Source: an uncultured Collinsella sp. (lineage in GTDB: Bacteria > Actinomycetota > Coriobacteriia > Coriobacteriales > Coriobacteriaceae). From it: a stretch of DNA of 16,297 nt. How positions within the stretch are numbered: position 1 is the stretch's first letter; the number at the start of each line of letters is the position of its first letter. A program made the position numbers and the translations under genes. Positions 1 to 6,600 of the stretch are shown here, in pieces. The stretch lies in the NCBI GenBank assembly GCA_902494545.1, contig CABUTP010000014.1:1-16297 (forward strand), written 5' to 3'. Under the pieces are notes generated by a model. That model saw only the letters and a program-made list of their open reading frames with translations. It was not told the origin of the DNA and did not search any database.

Positions 1-358
1 CCCAGAGCTCCGCCAAGGCGACAATGACCGCGGCCGCATCCGTCGAGGGGCCGCCCAAGCCAGCGCACAATGGAATGCGCTTCTCAATCGTCACGCAGAT
101 GTTTGCCTCGCGACCATAATGCTCGGCCATAGCAACCGCAGCCCGATACGCCGTATTCTTTTGCATGGGAAAATCTGATGCCGGAACCGTCTGGACGGTC
201 AGCGCCTGCGCCGGCGTGACCGTCACGGTATCGGAAAGACCGACGGCCGCCATCAGGGAATCGACCCTGTGGTAGCCGCGGTCATCGCGCTCGGTATGAA
301 CCCCCAGGTAGAGGTTAATCTTTGTCGGCGCGGAAAGAGTCAGGGACCGATCGGTCAC
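1..358 (-). CDS. ispE: 4-diphosphocytidyl-2-C-methyl-D-erythritol kinase, N-terminal part (cut by window edge)
   Basis: GHMP-family kinase of the non-mevalonate (MEP) isoprenoid pathway; it phosphorylates the 2-hydroxyl of CDP-methylerythritol using ATP in the cytoplasm. About 119 residues are visible. The N-terminus has the family's opening strand with APTKINLYLGV (about residues 10-20), then YHRVDSLM (29-36). The glycine-rich ATP loop, AGLGGPSTDAA, is at about 99-109. The start is taken as GTG at 358 because the protein aligns from there and because this codon lies two bases after the veg stop, which suggests translational coupling. The loop reads GGPSTDAA where GGGSSDAA is usual. The reading frame is open to base 1, so the C-terminal portion lies outside. 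The veg-ispE pairing is also found in Bacillus, which supports the call. Confidence 0.9.
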   Translation of the reverse strand, partial: MTDRSLTLSAPTKINLYLGVHTERDDRGYHRVDSLMAAVGLSDTVTVTPAQALTVQTVPASDFPMQKNTAYRAAVAMAEHYGREANICVTIEKRIPLCAGLGGPSTDAAAVIVALAELW

Positions 359-360
359 CG

Positions 361-657
361 TTAATGCTCCTCGAGCTGATTGCCGAGCGGGGTAAAGATG
401 TGCTCGCCGCTCTCGGGGTCGAACAGCTCGACCTGACCGGTGAGCACATCGATATACTGGTAGGACTGACGCGACTTGCGGCCGCGACGCTCGTCAACCT
501 CGACAATGAAGACGGCCGGGTGGACGCTCTTGATGGTGCCCATGCGCTCGACGACGCGGGTACGGCCCATGTTGGCCTTAACCTTGACGCGATCGCCCAC
601 CATATCGGTCAGCTTCTCGTGGATGTCGTCGACGTGATTGACTTCCATCTCTTCCAT
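361..657 (-). CDS. veg: Veg family protein (DUF1021)
   Basis: Small protein of 98 residues of the Veg family. Bacillus Veg is a short, highly expressed protein linked to biofilm matrix expression; the biochemical role is unclear. The body aligns with the family: a helix near residues 4-20, then a beta-rich domain with GDRVKVKANMGR (about 21-32), RVVERMGTI and SVHPAVFIVEVD, and finally YQYIDVLTGQVEL, which corresponds to the SYSYADILTETVEL region of Bacillus Veg. The ATG at 657 is chosen over an upstream in-frame codon because GGAGG sits 8 nt before it. It is directly followed by ispE. Upstream are a candidate promoter (725-754) and a leader hairpin (689-704). Confidence 0.85.
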   Translation of the reverse strand: MEEMEVNHVDDIHEKLTDMVGDRVKVKANMGRTRVVERMGTIKSVHPAVFIVEVDERRGRKSRQSYQYIDVLTGQVELFDPESGEHIFTPLGNQLEEH

Positions 658-688
658 GAACAGGGCCTCCAGAAGGTGCAATTCAAAA

Positions 689-704
689 AGGGGATAATAC
701 CCCT
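689..704 (-). promoter_or_regulatory. terminator-like hairpin in the veg leader
   Basis: Read on the minus strand, AGGGG-TATTAT-CCCCT is a perfect 5-bp stem with a 6-nt loop followed immediately by further T residues (CCCCTTTTTG). It lies between the candidate veg promoter and the veg ribosome-binding site, so it would be transcribed in the 5' leader. It may act as a weak attenuator or as a 5' stability element. The short stem makes strong termination unlikely. Confidence 0.4.
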
Positions 705-724
705 AAGATAGACAAAACTCTAAT

Positions 725-754
725 ACTATAGCACCCTGTTGTAGCCATACGCAA
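725..754 (-). promoter_or_regulatory. candidate promoter for veg-ispE
   Basis: On the minus strand TTGCGT (749-754) and TATAGT (725-730) are separated by 18 nt, a reasonable match to a housekeeping sigma promoter. Initiation would fall near 717, giving a leader of about 60 nt before veg. It lies just after the dtd stop, where no convincing terminator is visible, so read-through from dtd is also possible. Confidence 0.5.
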
Positions 755-787
755 GTAGCTAAAAAAGCCCGGTCCCAAATTGACTAC

Positions 788-1234
788 TTACAGATTGTCT
801 GTGTCCAGAACGATGGTGAACGGACCGTCGTTGACCAGGTCGACCTTCATATCGGCGCCAAAGATACCGTGCGCCACATGCTCAACGTCCTGAGCGACGA
901 GTGTCAAAAAGTACTCGTAAAGTTCGTTAGCGACATCGGGCGCGCCGGCGTCCGTAAACGACGGACGGCGGCCGTGGCGGCAGTCGGCAAACAGCGTGAA
1001 CTGCGACACCACGAGCACCTCGCCGTCGACATCCGCCAGCGCCAAGTTGGTCTTGCCGTTCTCGTCCTCGTTGATACGCAGCCCGCGGAGCTTGCCCCAC
1101 AGCTTGTCGGCTTCGGCGCGTGTGTCGCCGTGGCCCACGCCCAGCAGCACCAGGTAGCCGCGTCCAATACGGCCCACGCACTCGTCGTCGACTGTCACGC
1201 TGGCGTTGAGCACGCGCTGCACCACCGCACGCAC
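788..1234 (-). CDS. dtd: D-aminoacyl-tRNA deacylase
   Basis: Cytoplasmic proofreading enzyme that hydrolyses D-amino acids (and glycine mischarged on tRNA-Ala) from tRNA. The 148-residue length is typical of the family. The opening MRAVVQRVLNASV is canonical, SQFTLFAD is at about 77-84, and the second signature NDGPFTI, carrying the chirality-selecting Gly-Pro pair, is at about 135-141. The start is GTG at 1234, three bases downstream of the rdgB stop. No good Shine-Dalgarno is placed in that short gap, so translation is probably coupled to rdgB. No D-Tyr or other specificity can be read from sequence. It is the last gene of the leftward run before the veg promoter. Confidence 0.93.
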   Translation of the reverse strand: MRAVVQRVLNASVTVDDECVGRIGRGYLVLLGVGHGDTRAEADKLWGKLRGLRINEDENGKTNLALADVDGEVLVVSQFTLFADCRHGRRPSFTDAGAPDVANELYEYFLTLVAQDVEHVAHGIFGADMKVDLVNDGPFTIVLDTDNL

Positions 1235-1237
1235 GGT

Positions 1238-1879
1238 CTACTCCTCGCCCGTCAGCTTGGCGGACAGATGCTCGAGCGCATGGAAACGATGGCTGATGGC
1301 GTTCTTCTCGTCCGCCGTGAGCTCGGCCATGGTCTTGCCCGGCGTATCGACCGGCAGGAACAGCGGGTCGTAGCCAAAACCGTGTTCGCCGCGGCCCTCG
1401 TGCGCGATAACGCCTTCGCAGGCGCCCTCGCCATAGGTGACCAGGCCGTCCGTATCGATAAGCGCGACGACGCTCATAAAGCGCGCGGTACGGTCCTCGT
1501 CTGCCACGCCTTCCAGGTTAACGAGAAGCTTGGCGTTGTTGGCGGCATCGTCGCCATGCACGCCCGCATAGCGCGCGCTATACACGCCCGGCTCGCCGTC
1601 CAACGCATCGACGACCAAGCCGGAGTCGTCGGCGATGGCCATAAGGCCCGTCTCCTCGACCGCAGCCTGCGCCTTGATGATGGCGTTCTCCAAAAACGTC
1701 GTGCCGTTTTCCTCGGGGTCCTCAAAATCGCCCAGCTGGCCGAGCGCCACAAAGCGCACCTCGGGCATGACCTTGCCCAAAATGGCCTCGATCTCGGTGA
1801 GCTTATGGGCGTTGCCGGTTGCCACGACGATGGTCGCCGCCGGGTCGAGGGTGTCGATGTCAATCTTCTCAAGTGCCAT
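1238..1879 (-). CDS. rdgB: XTP/dITP diphosphatase (HAM1/RdgB family)
   Basis: Nucleotide-pool sanitation enzyme that hydrolyses dITP, ITP and XTP to the monophosphate and pyrophosphate. The 213 residues carry the full set of family motifs: ATGNAHKLTEI (20-30), the substrate loop with Thr-Asn-Lys; ENGTTFLENA (57-66); the catalytic ADDSGL (83-88); GVYSARYAG (98-106); GFGYDPLF (167-174); and EKNAISHR (191-198). AAGGAG lies 7-8 nt before the ATG at 1879. The gene follows rph after 146 nt containing the rph terminator. A weak -10-like TATAAG at 1964-1969 lacks a good -35, so a separate promoter is uncertain. The rph-rdgB order is conserved in Bacillus and other bacteria. Confidence 0.95.
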   Translation of the reverse strand: MALEKIDIDTLDPAATIVVATGNAHKLTEIEAILGKVMPEVRFVALGQLGDFEDPEENGTTFLENAIIKAQAAVEETGLMAIADDSGLVVDALDGEPGVYSARYAGVHGDDAANNAKLLVNLEGVADEDRTARFMSVVALIDTDGLVTYGEGACEGVIAHEGRGEHGFGYDPLFLPVDTPGKTMAELTADEKNAISHRFHALEHLSAKLTGEE

Positions 1880-1984
1880 AGCTGGTCTCCTTTGTCTCTA
1901 TAGCAATGACGAGTTGAGGACGACGAGGACTTCGGCCTCTCTCCCGTCTCAATCAACGGCAGTCTTATACTTCGACGTTTTCCC

Positions 1985-2027
1985 AGATAAAACCTGCCAA
2001 AATAAACCTGTCCCTTTTTGGCAGGTT
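1985..2027 (-). terminator. rph intrinsic terminator
   Basis: A perfect 12-bp inverted repeat (AACCTGCCAAAA at 1991-2002 and its complement at 2016-2027) with a 13-nt loop. On the minus strand it is followed by a TTTTAT tract, as expected for a rho-independent terminator. The first two bases of the rph stop codon lie inside the stem, so a terminating ribosome would cover the left arm. The internal sequence repeats part of the arm (AACCTG twice on the plus strand). Confidence 0.75.
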
Positions 2028-2751
2028 AGGCGAGGGCTTGGCGCTGAAGCTCGATGAGCTCGGCGATACCCTTGTCACCCAGGTCGAGTAGGGCGTTGAG
2101 ACGCTTACGGTCGAAGGGCGCCTGCTCGCCGGTACCCTGAAGTTCGATCATCTCGCCGGTGTCGGTAGCGACGAGGTTCATGTCGACCTCGGCGTGGCTG
2201 TCCTCGGAATAATCCAAGTCGAGCAGGGTGTTGCCGTCGACGACGCCCATGGAAATCGCGGCAACCTGGCCCGTGAGCGGGATGCGCTCGATTTTGCCCG
2301 CCTCGACCCACATGGCAAGAGCGTCGTGCAGCGCCACCCAGGCGCCGGTAATGCTCGCCGTACGCGTGCCGCCATCGGCCTGAATCACATCGCAGTCGAC
2401 GGTAACGGTGTACTCACCGAGCGCCTTCATGTTGACGACAGTGCGCAGACTGCGGCCGATAAGCCGCTCGATCTCCATGGAGCGGCCCTTGCGGTTGGCA
2501 TGCTCGCGCTTGCAGCGTTTACCGGTCGAGGCCGGCAGCATCGCATATTCCGCCGTTACCCAGCCGGCCTTGGCGCCCTTGCGCCAACCCGGCACACCCT
2601 CCTCGATGGTGGCGGCGCACAGTACGCGCGTGTCGCCGAACTCCGCCAGGCACGAGCCGTGGGCGTGCTTCATGACGCCGCGGGTGAGCTTAACGGGGCG
2701 CAGCTCGTTGGCGGCACGGCCGTTGGCGCGGTTGACCTGCATGTATTCCAT
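2026..2751 (-). CDS. rph: ribonuclease PH
   Basis: Phosphorolytic 3'-5' exoribonuclease that trims tRNA 3' ends and other RNAs, working as a hexameric ring. The 241 residues show FGDTRVLCAAT (38-48), the RNA-binding arginine stretch NRKGRSMEIERLIGRSLR (86-103), CDVIQADGGTRTASITGA (120-137) with the phosphate-binding GTR, and the acidic catalytic patch DLDYSEDS (178-185). The start at 2751 has AAGGA about 7 nt upstream. It lies 53 nt after the murI stop with no terminator between them, consistent with co-transcription. The stop codon is embedded in the terminator stem. This is the full-length, active-looking form, with none of the key residues missing. Confidence 0.96.
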   Translation of the reverse strand: MEYMQVNRANGRAANELRPVKLTRGVMKHAHGSCLAEFGDTRVLCAATIEEGVPGWRKGAKAGWVTAEYAMLPASTGKRCKREHANRKGRSMEIERLIGRSLRTVVNMKALGEYTVTVDCDVIQADGGTRTASITGAWVALHDALAMWVEAGKIERIPLTGQVAAISMGVVDGNTLLDLDYSEDSHAEVDMNLVATDTGEMIELQGTGEQAPFDRKRLNALLDLGDKGIAELIELQRQALA

Positions 2752-2804
2752 GGAACTATCCTTTCGGCAAAAGATGTGGCGAGGACTCCGGCGACATTGC
2801 GTGC

Positions 2805-3689
2805 CTAACCGAGTTCGTCGATATCGACATGCTCGATGCTTTTGAGCGGCTGGCCAAAGATAAAGCTACCCGCCACCGCAAACTCGGCAATGTTGTCAGA
2901 CGTGGTGGCAAAGCGATGCTGTGGCTCGGCGGTATCGCCCGCCAGCTGCTCACGGCGCGTGAGGATATCGGTCAGCTCGCGGGTGGTCTCCTCGGCGGAG
3001 CTCACCACGCGCACCCCGGGTCCTAGCGCATGGCGGATGGGACCCACCAGCAGCGGGAAGTGCGTACAGCCGAGCACCACGGTATCGATGCCGCGATCGT
3101 GCAGCGGCTCGACCGTGGCGTTGACCAGCGCGCGAACGGCTGGCGTATCAAAAATATCCTCGTTCTCGAGCCACTGCTCCTGCAGATGCGCGCCCGAGGC
3201 GAGCTCGTGCTCGACGACCTCGACAAAGCTCGAAGCCGGGCAGCCATACACATCGACACCAGCATCCAAATCCTGGATGGCGCGCGTGTAGGCGCCCGAG
3301 CGAATGGTGAGGTTGGTGGCGAGCACGCCCACGCGACGCGTACGCGTGCTGTTGATGGCGGCGCGTGCGCCCGGGGCGATCACGCCGATCACGGGAACGT
3401 CAAGCACTTGCTGAGCCAGACGCAAGGCCGCGGCGGTCGCCGTGTTGCAGGCGATGACCATGATCTTAACGTCGTGCCTCGATAGCCAGCGGCCCGCCTG
3501 CAGCGCAAACGAGCGAACCTCGTCCTCGGTGCGGGTGCCATAAGGGCAGCGTTTAGTGTCACCGAAATAGTAGACGGACTCGTGCGGAAGCGCCGTTGCG
3601 ATCGCGCGCGCGACCGTTAAGCCGCCCAGGCCCGAGTCGAACACGCCGATCGGACGCGTGTCCCCGGCCAGATTATCGATATCGGACAT
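2805..3689 (-). CDS. murI: glutamate racemase
   Basis: Converts L-glutamate to D-glutamate for peptidoglycan stem peptides using a cofactor-independent two-cysteine mechanism. The 294 residues contain PIGVFDSGLGGLTV (13-26), YFGDTKRCPYG (41-51), the first catalytic cysteine in ACNTATAAAL (Cys81) and the second in GCTHFPLL (Cys208). An in-frame ATG lies 36 nt upstream at 3725 but has no ribosome-binding site. The ATG at 3689 is preceded by GGTGA at suitable spacing, and the protein then begins just before the conserved core, so the shorter form is preferred. It sits between the HAD phosphatase and rph in the leftward run; with murE nearby, it is part of a cell-wall precursor group. Confidence 0.95.
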   Translation of the reverse strand: MSDIDNLAGDTRPIGVFDSGLGGLTVARAIATALPHESVYYFGDTKRCPYGTRTEDEVRSFALQAGRWLSRHDVKIMVIACNTATAAALRLAQQVLDVPVIGVIAPGARAAINSTRTRRVGVLATNLTIRSGAYTRAIQDLDAGVDVYGCPASSFVEVVEHELASGAHLQEQWLENEDIFDTPAVRALVNATVEPLHDRGIDTVVLGCTHFPLLVGPIRHALGPGVRVVSSAEETTRELTDILTRREQLAGDTAEPQHRFATTSDNIAEFAVAGSFIFGQPLKSIEHVDIDELG

Positions 3690-3740
3690 TACCTCACCAG
3701 ATTCTCTCTCGAAAAATGCGACCATGCGTGATGCGTCGCG

Positions 3741-4652
3741 CTACGAACGGGCCGCGACCAACAGCTCGGCCGTTGCCACCCAACCGTCGACAATCTTGCC
3801 GCGCGTAATATAGGCATTGTCGCAGGCATCCAAGAACTCCGGGGCACCGGCGCTCGTCAGACCATTCTCGACCAGGCAGAACATGCCAACATGGTCGGCC
3901 ATGTAGAAGTCGGACTCGGAGTCGCCGAGCGCGAGCGTCTCCTCGCGCTCGATCCCCAGGTGCTCGCAGAAGCGTGCAATGGCAACGCCCTTGTTGAGAC
4001 CCGCCGGATTGATGTTGAAGGCGCGGCCGTCCTCGACGCGATTAAGCTCGAGCGTCGTCGGCTTGGACAGGTGCGTCAGATGACCGTTGCAAGCCCAGAC
4101 CAGACCGCAGCCGGCCTCGTCCAGGATGGCCTGGACCTCATCGTCAGGCACATCGCCGCGCATGCCAACGGTGACCTCACGGTACTTGTAGCCGGTCGAC
4201 ATGTCGTTGTGGTACTCAATTTTGTGCGGCCAGCGGGCAAGGATCTTCTCGCACACGCCGGTCTGCTCGATCACCTGGTGCGGCGTGAGACCGCAGGCGG
4301 GGTCGTAGGGCATGTCGCCCGTCAGGTACTCCCAATCGTTGGCCTTGAGGTCGTACATGACCAGGCCGCCCATCTCGCCGATATAGGAGTTGAGACCGAG
4401 CACGCGGGCGTCTTCGTGGATCATGGTGCGATTGCGACCCGAGGTGGGGACCACCTGGATGCCGGCACGGGCGAGTGCGACAACCGCCTCGACGAGCTTG
4501 GTCGAAGGATTGCCGTCGTTATCGCGCAGCACGCACGAGCCGGGGGCGAGCATCGTGGCGTCCAGATCGGTAAAGACATACTTGACCTTGGCAAGACGCT
4601 CGCGCATCTCGCCCGAAAGCTCGGCAACGGTCGGCAGGATGTTGTGGGACAT
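3741..4652 (-). CDS. HAD superfamily hydrolase, Cof/IIB type (sugar-phosphatase-like)
   Basis: Cytoplasmic phosphatase of the haloacid dehalogenase superfamily, 303 residues. Motif I is FTDLDAT (27-33, nucleophile Asp29 and acid/base Asp31), motif II is PTSGR (69-73), motif III is the lysine of NKG (Lys221), and motif IV is GDSESDFYM (243-251), which binds magnesium. The large cap region between motifs II and III (about 85-215) is of the C2 kind found in Cof, SPP and mannosyl-3-phosphoglycerate phosphatases. The substrate cannot be read from the sequence. The start at 4652 is chosen for the GGAG five bases upstream; an ORF extension to 4736 overlaps murE and is unlikely. It lies 31 nt after murE and about 51 nt before murI. 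Confidence 0.85.
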   Translation of the reverse strand: MSHNILPTVAELSGEMRERLAKVKYVFTDLDATMLAPGSCVLRDNDGNPSTKLVEAVVALARAGIQVVPTSGRNRTMIHEDARVLGLNSYIGEMGGLVMYDLKANDWEYLTGDMPYDPACGLTPHQVIEQTGVCEKILARWPHKIEYHNDMSTGYKYREVTVGMRGDVPDDEVQAILDEAGCGLVWACNGHLTHLSKPTTLELNRVEDGRAFNINPAGLNKGVAIARFCEHLGIEREETLALGDSESDFYMADHVGMFCLVENGLTSAGAPEFLDACDNAYITRGKIVDGWVATAELLVAARS

Positions 4653-4683
4653 GGTCACTCCGTTTACATAGAAGGGGCTTGGT

Positions 4684-6201
4684 CTAGGCGTCGTACGCCG
4701 CAAGGGTGCGCTTGAGAATCGAACCGTCGCGCTCACAAGGCTCGGGTCCGTTCTTGCGCAGCATACGCTCTTCCTCGCCCTTACCGGTCACGATGACCAC
4801 GGCAGGACGGACGGTTTCGCGCACGGCAGTCTCGATAGCGGCAACGCGATCAGTCACGATTTGCCAGTTATCATTTCCCTGCGCTTGAACGTTGCGCGCG
4901 ATCTCGGCGCAAATATCCTCGACATCCTCGGGGCCGGGGTCATCCTCGGTAATCACGATTCGGTCGGCATACTTGCCGGCGGCGATGCCCATCGTGGTGC
5001 GTCGATCGACACCCTTACCGCCCGTAGCGCCAAATACGACCGCCAGCTCGCGCTCGGGATAGTTCTCGCGTAAGTCACGCAGAAGCGTCTCGAGACTCAT
5101 GCCGTTATGTGCATAATCGACGACGCCCAAGATTTTGCCCGATACGGACGGATAGAGCTCCATACGGCCGGGAACGAAGACACCCTCAAAGCCATGGACG
5201 ATACCCTCTTCGGAAATGCCCAGGGCCTCGGCGCAGGCAATAGCGGCAAGCGCGTTGGACACATTGAACTTAACCGGCGTGGGAATCACAATGTCGCGCG
5301 TAAAGCGGGGCGTGCGCACCGTTGCCACCACGCCGCAGTCGCCATTGCGAATCGCCAGCGCAAGCACGTCGGCACGCTCGTCGGTCAGGGAGAACGTCAC
5401 CGTACGTTCGCAACGAGATGCCGCCTCGAGCACGCGATCGACCTTATCCATATCGAGATTGACCACGGCAAAACGGCTCTGCGAGAAGATTTTGAGCTTG
5501 CTGGCAAAGTAATCCTCGAGCGTCGGATGCTCAATCGGCGAAATGTGATCCTCGCCGATATTGGTAAAGGCGCCGACTTCAAAGTCAATCTTGCCCGTGC
5601 GCTCGTATTTGAGGCCCTGACTCGATGCCTCCATGACCAGCCACGGAGCGCCCGCCTCGGCGGCATGTGCGATACGCGACTGCAAAAGGAAGGACTCGGG
5701 GGTCGTCAGCTTGGAAGGGCCCGTCTCGATGCCGTCGTCGAACTCAATGCCCGTATTAAGAGCGGGTCGATGACAGCCCGTAAGCTTGGCCTCGTTGGCG
5801 AGGATGCCGCGCAGATAAAAGCTGCAGGTCGACTTACCCTTGGTGCCTGTAAAGGCGCAGACCTTCACCTTACCCGACGGGTGCCCATAAAAGGCATCTG
5901 CCACCACGGCGAGCGTGCGACGAATATCGCTCACAATCACCGCGGGAAGATCAACATCGTAATCGACCTCGGAAACGTAGGCCACGGCGCCATCGGCGAT
6001 TGCCGAAAGCAGGTACTCGCGCTTAAACGCACGGCCCTTGCAGACAAACAACGTGCCCGGACGCACCTGGCGCGAGTCATCAGTCGCAAACTCAATGCGC
6101 TGGTCGCACGAAGCGCTCGGTCTGGAAACAACAAGGTCATCTTCCTCGAGCAACTCTATATAGCGCATCAGAGTTAGCTTCTCTTGTGTCGGACTCGACA
6201 T
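4684..6201 (-). CDS. murE: UDP-N-acetylmuramyl-tripeptide synthetase (MurE-type ligase)
   Basis: ATP-dependent ligase that adds the third, diamino residue to UDP-MurNAc-L-Ala-D-Glu. The 505-residue length is normal for MurE. The P-loop is GTKGKST (119-125), with TTPE (166-169), MEASSQGL (190-197) and GEDH (216-219), the central-domain region NVSNALAA (313-320), PGRME (344-348), DYAHNG (362-367), and the C-terminal TGKGEEE (472-478). At the site where meso-diaminopimelate enzymes have DNPR, this protein reads DDPG (420-423). That, together with GTKGK and SSQ, resembles the L-lysine-type MurE of streptococci, so the acceptor is probably not diaminopimelate. The ATG at 6201 has GAGG 7-8 nt upstream; the ORF extends to 6369 but the extra residues do not look like MurE. 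It is the first gene of the leftward run. Confidence 0.9.
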   Translation of the reverse strand: MSSPTQEKLTLMRYIELLEEDDLVVSRPSASCDQRIEFATDDSRQVRPGTLFVCKGRAFKREYLLSAIADGAVAYVSEVDYDVDLPAVIVSDIRRTLAVVADAFYGHPSGKVKVCAFTGTKGKSTCSFYLRGILANEAKLTGCHRPALNTGIEFDDGIETGPSKLTTPESFLLQSRIAHAAEAGAPWLVMEASSQGLKYERTGKIDFEVGAFTNIGEDHISPIEHPTLEDYFASKLKIFSQSRFAVVNLDMDKVDRVLEAASRCERTVTFSLTDERADVLALAIRNGDCGVVATVRTPRFTRDIVIPTPVKFNVSNALAAIACAEALGISEEGIVHGFEGVFVPGRMELYPSVSGKILGVVDYAHNGMSLETLLRDLRENYPERELAVVFGATGGKGVDRRTTMGIAAGKYADRIVITEDDPGPEDVEDICAEIARNVQAQGNDNWQIVTDRVAAIETAVRETVRPAVVIVTGKGEEERMLRKNGPEPCERDGSILKRTLAAYDA

Positions 6202-6334
6202 ACAAAGACCTCTCTCGCTAAATTCAGCCTTAAAGGGCAGAAGACGTCCCGCGGCAGAAACGATGAAACATTCTGTATTATCAACCATCCTAATATGCCA
6301 CCTGACCTTGCGCGCATCACAGCCTTCTAAAAAA

Positions 6335-6475
6335 TTGCATGGACTGTGCCGTGGTCTAATAAATGGCAACAGTGTTCACCCCGTGTAAAAACAAGGAAAT
6401 CTGGGTGCTGTTCTTTAACATAGTGTTCGCAACCACGTCCCGCCGCTTCGTCTGAAGATCGGGACGTGGTTTTTT
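6335..6475 (+). ncRNA. candidate small structured RNA with own promoter and terminator
   Basis: In the divergent murE/asnB gap, TTGCAT (6335-6340) and TAATAA (6357-6362) with a 16-nt spacer form a possible promoter. The predicted RNA starts near 6369 and ends at the strong terminator 6431-6475, about 105 nt. Its first part can fold: AACAG and CACCC (6368-6372, 6377-6381) pair with GGGTG and CTGTT (6403-6412), with a 4-nt bulge. No coding frame with a ribosome-binding site is apparent. The GGAAGGAAGCA core of SRP RNA and the T-box sequence are absent. It could instead be an attenuated leader of asnB, but I found no antiterminator arm. Confidence 0.4.
6431..6475 (+). terminator. strong intrinsic terminator upstream of asnB
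   Basis: AACCACGTCCCG (6431-6442) and its exact complement (6460-6471) form a 12-bp stem. The 17-nt loop itself holds a 4-bp stem, CTTC-GTCT-GAAG. Six T residues follow (6470-6475). The T tract is only on the plus-strand side, so it ends rightward transcription. No protein gene precedes it on that strand, which is why a short RNA or an attenuated leader is inferred. Confidence 0.85.
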
Positions 6476-6547
6476 CGGTTCGCTCGGCGCTTATGCCCCA
6501 TCACGAAACAAAAGATTGGCATGATAGTAAAGATTATTTGACATCAG

Positions 6548-6568
6548 CTGCCGCAATCTTTGCGGCAG
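6548..6568 (+). promoter_or_regulatory. perfect hairpin in the asnB leader
   Basis: CTGCCGCAA-TCT-TTGCGGCAG is a perfect 9-bp inverted repeat with a 3-nt loop, ending 32 nt before the asnB ATG. There is no T tract, so it is not a terminator. It could be an operator for a dimeric regulator or an mRNA stability/translation element. It leaves the AAAGGA ribosome-binding site free. Confidence 0.5.
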
Positions 6569-6600
6569 TACACCTGAGCCGTCAGCAGAAAGGATCTTGC

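Larger units (their letters stand above)
6202..6600. other. divergent intergenic region between murE and asnB
   Basis: 399 bases without a protein gene, more AT-rich than the flanks. It must contain the murE promoter (minus; a GATAAT at 6277-6282 is the best -10 but has no clear -35), the candidate small RNA and its terminator, and the asnB leader with a hairpin at 6548-6568. I see no convincing -35/-10 pair between the terminator and asnB, so the asnB promoter remains unassigned. Confidence 0.6.

Noticed and set aside
869..1903. 344-residue plus-strand frame opposite dtd and rdgB
   Set aside because: It spans two well-supported genes on the other strand, including their junction, and has no family motifs.
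4653..4736. N-terminal extension of the HAD protein to 4736
   Set aside because: It would overlap the end of murE and adds low-complexity residues before the ATG at 4652, which has its own ribosome-binding site.
5107..6177. 356-residue plus-strand frame opposite murE
   Set aside because: Shadow of a clear MurE coding sequence; no ribosome-binding site or motif.
6362..6600. T-box or SRP RNA in the asnB leader
   Set aside because: The T-box core (AGGGTGGNACCGCG) and the SRP GGAAGGAAGCA core are not present.
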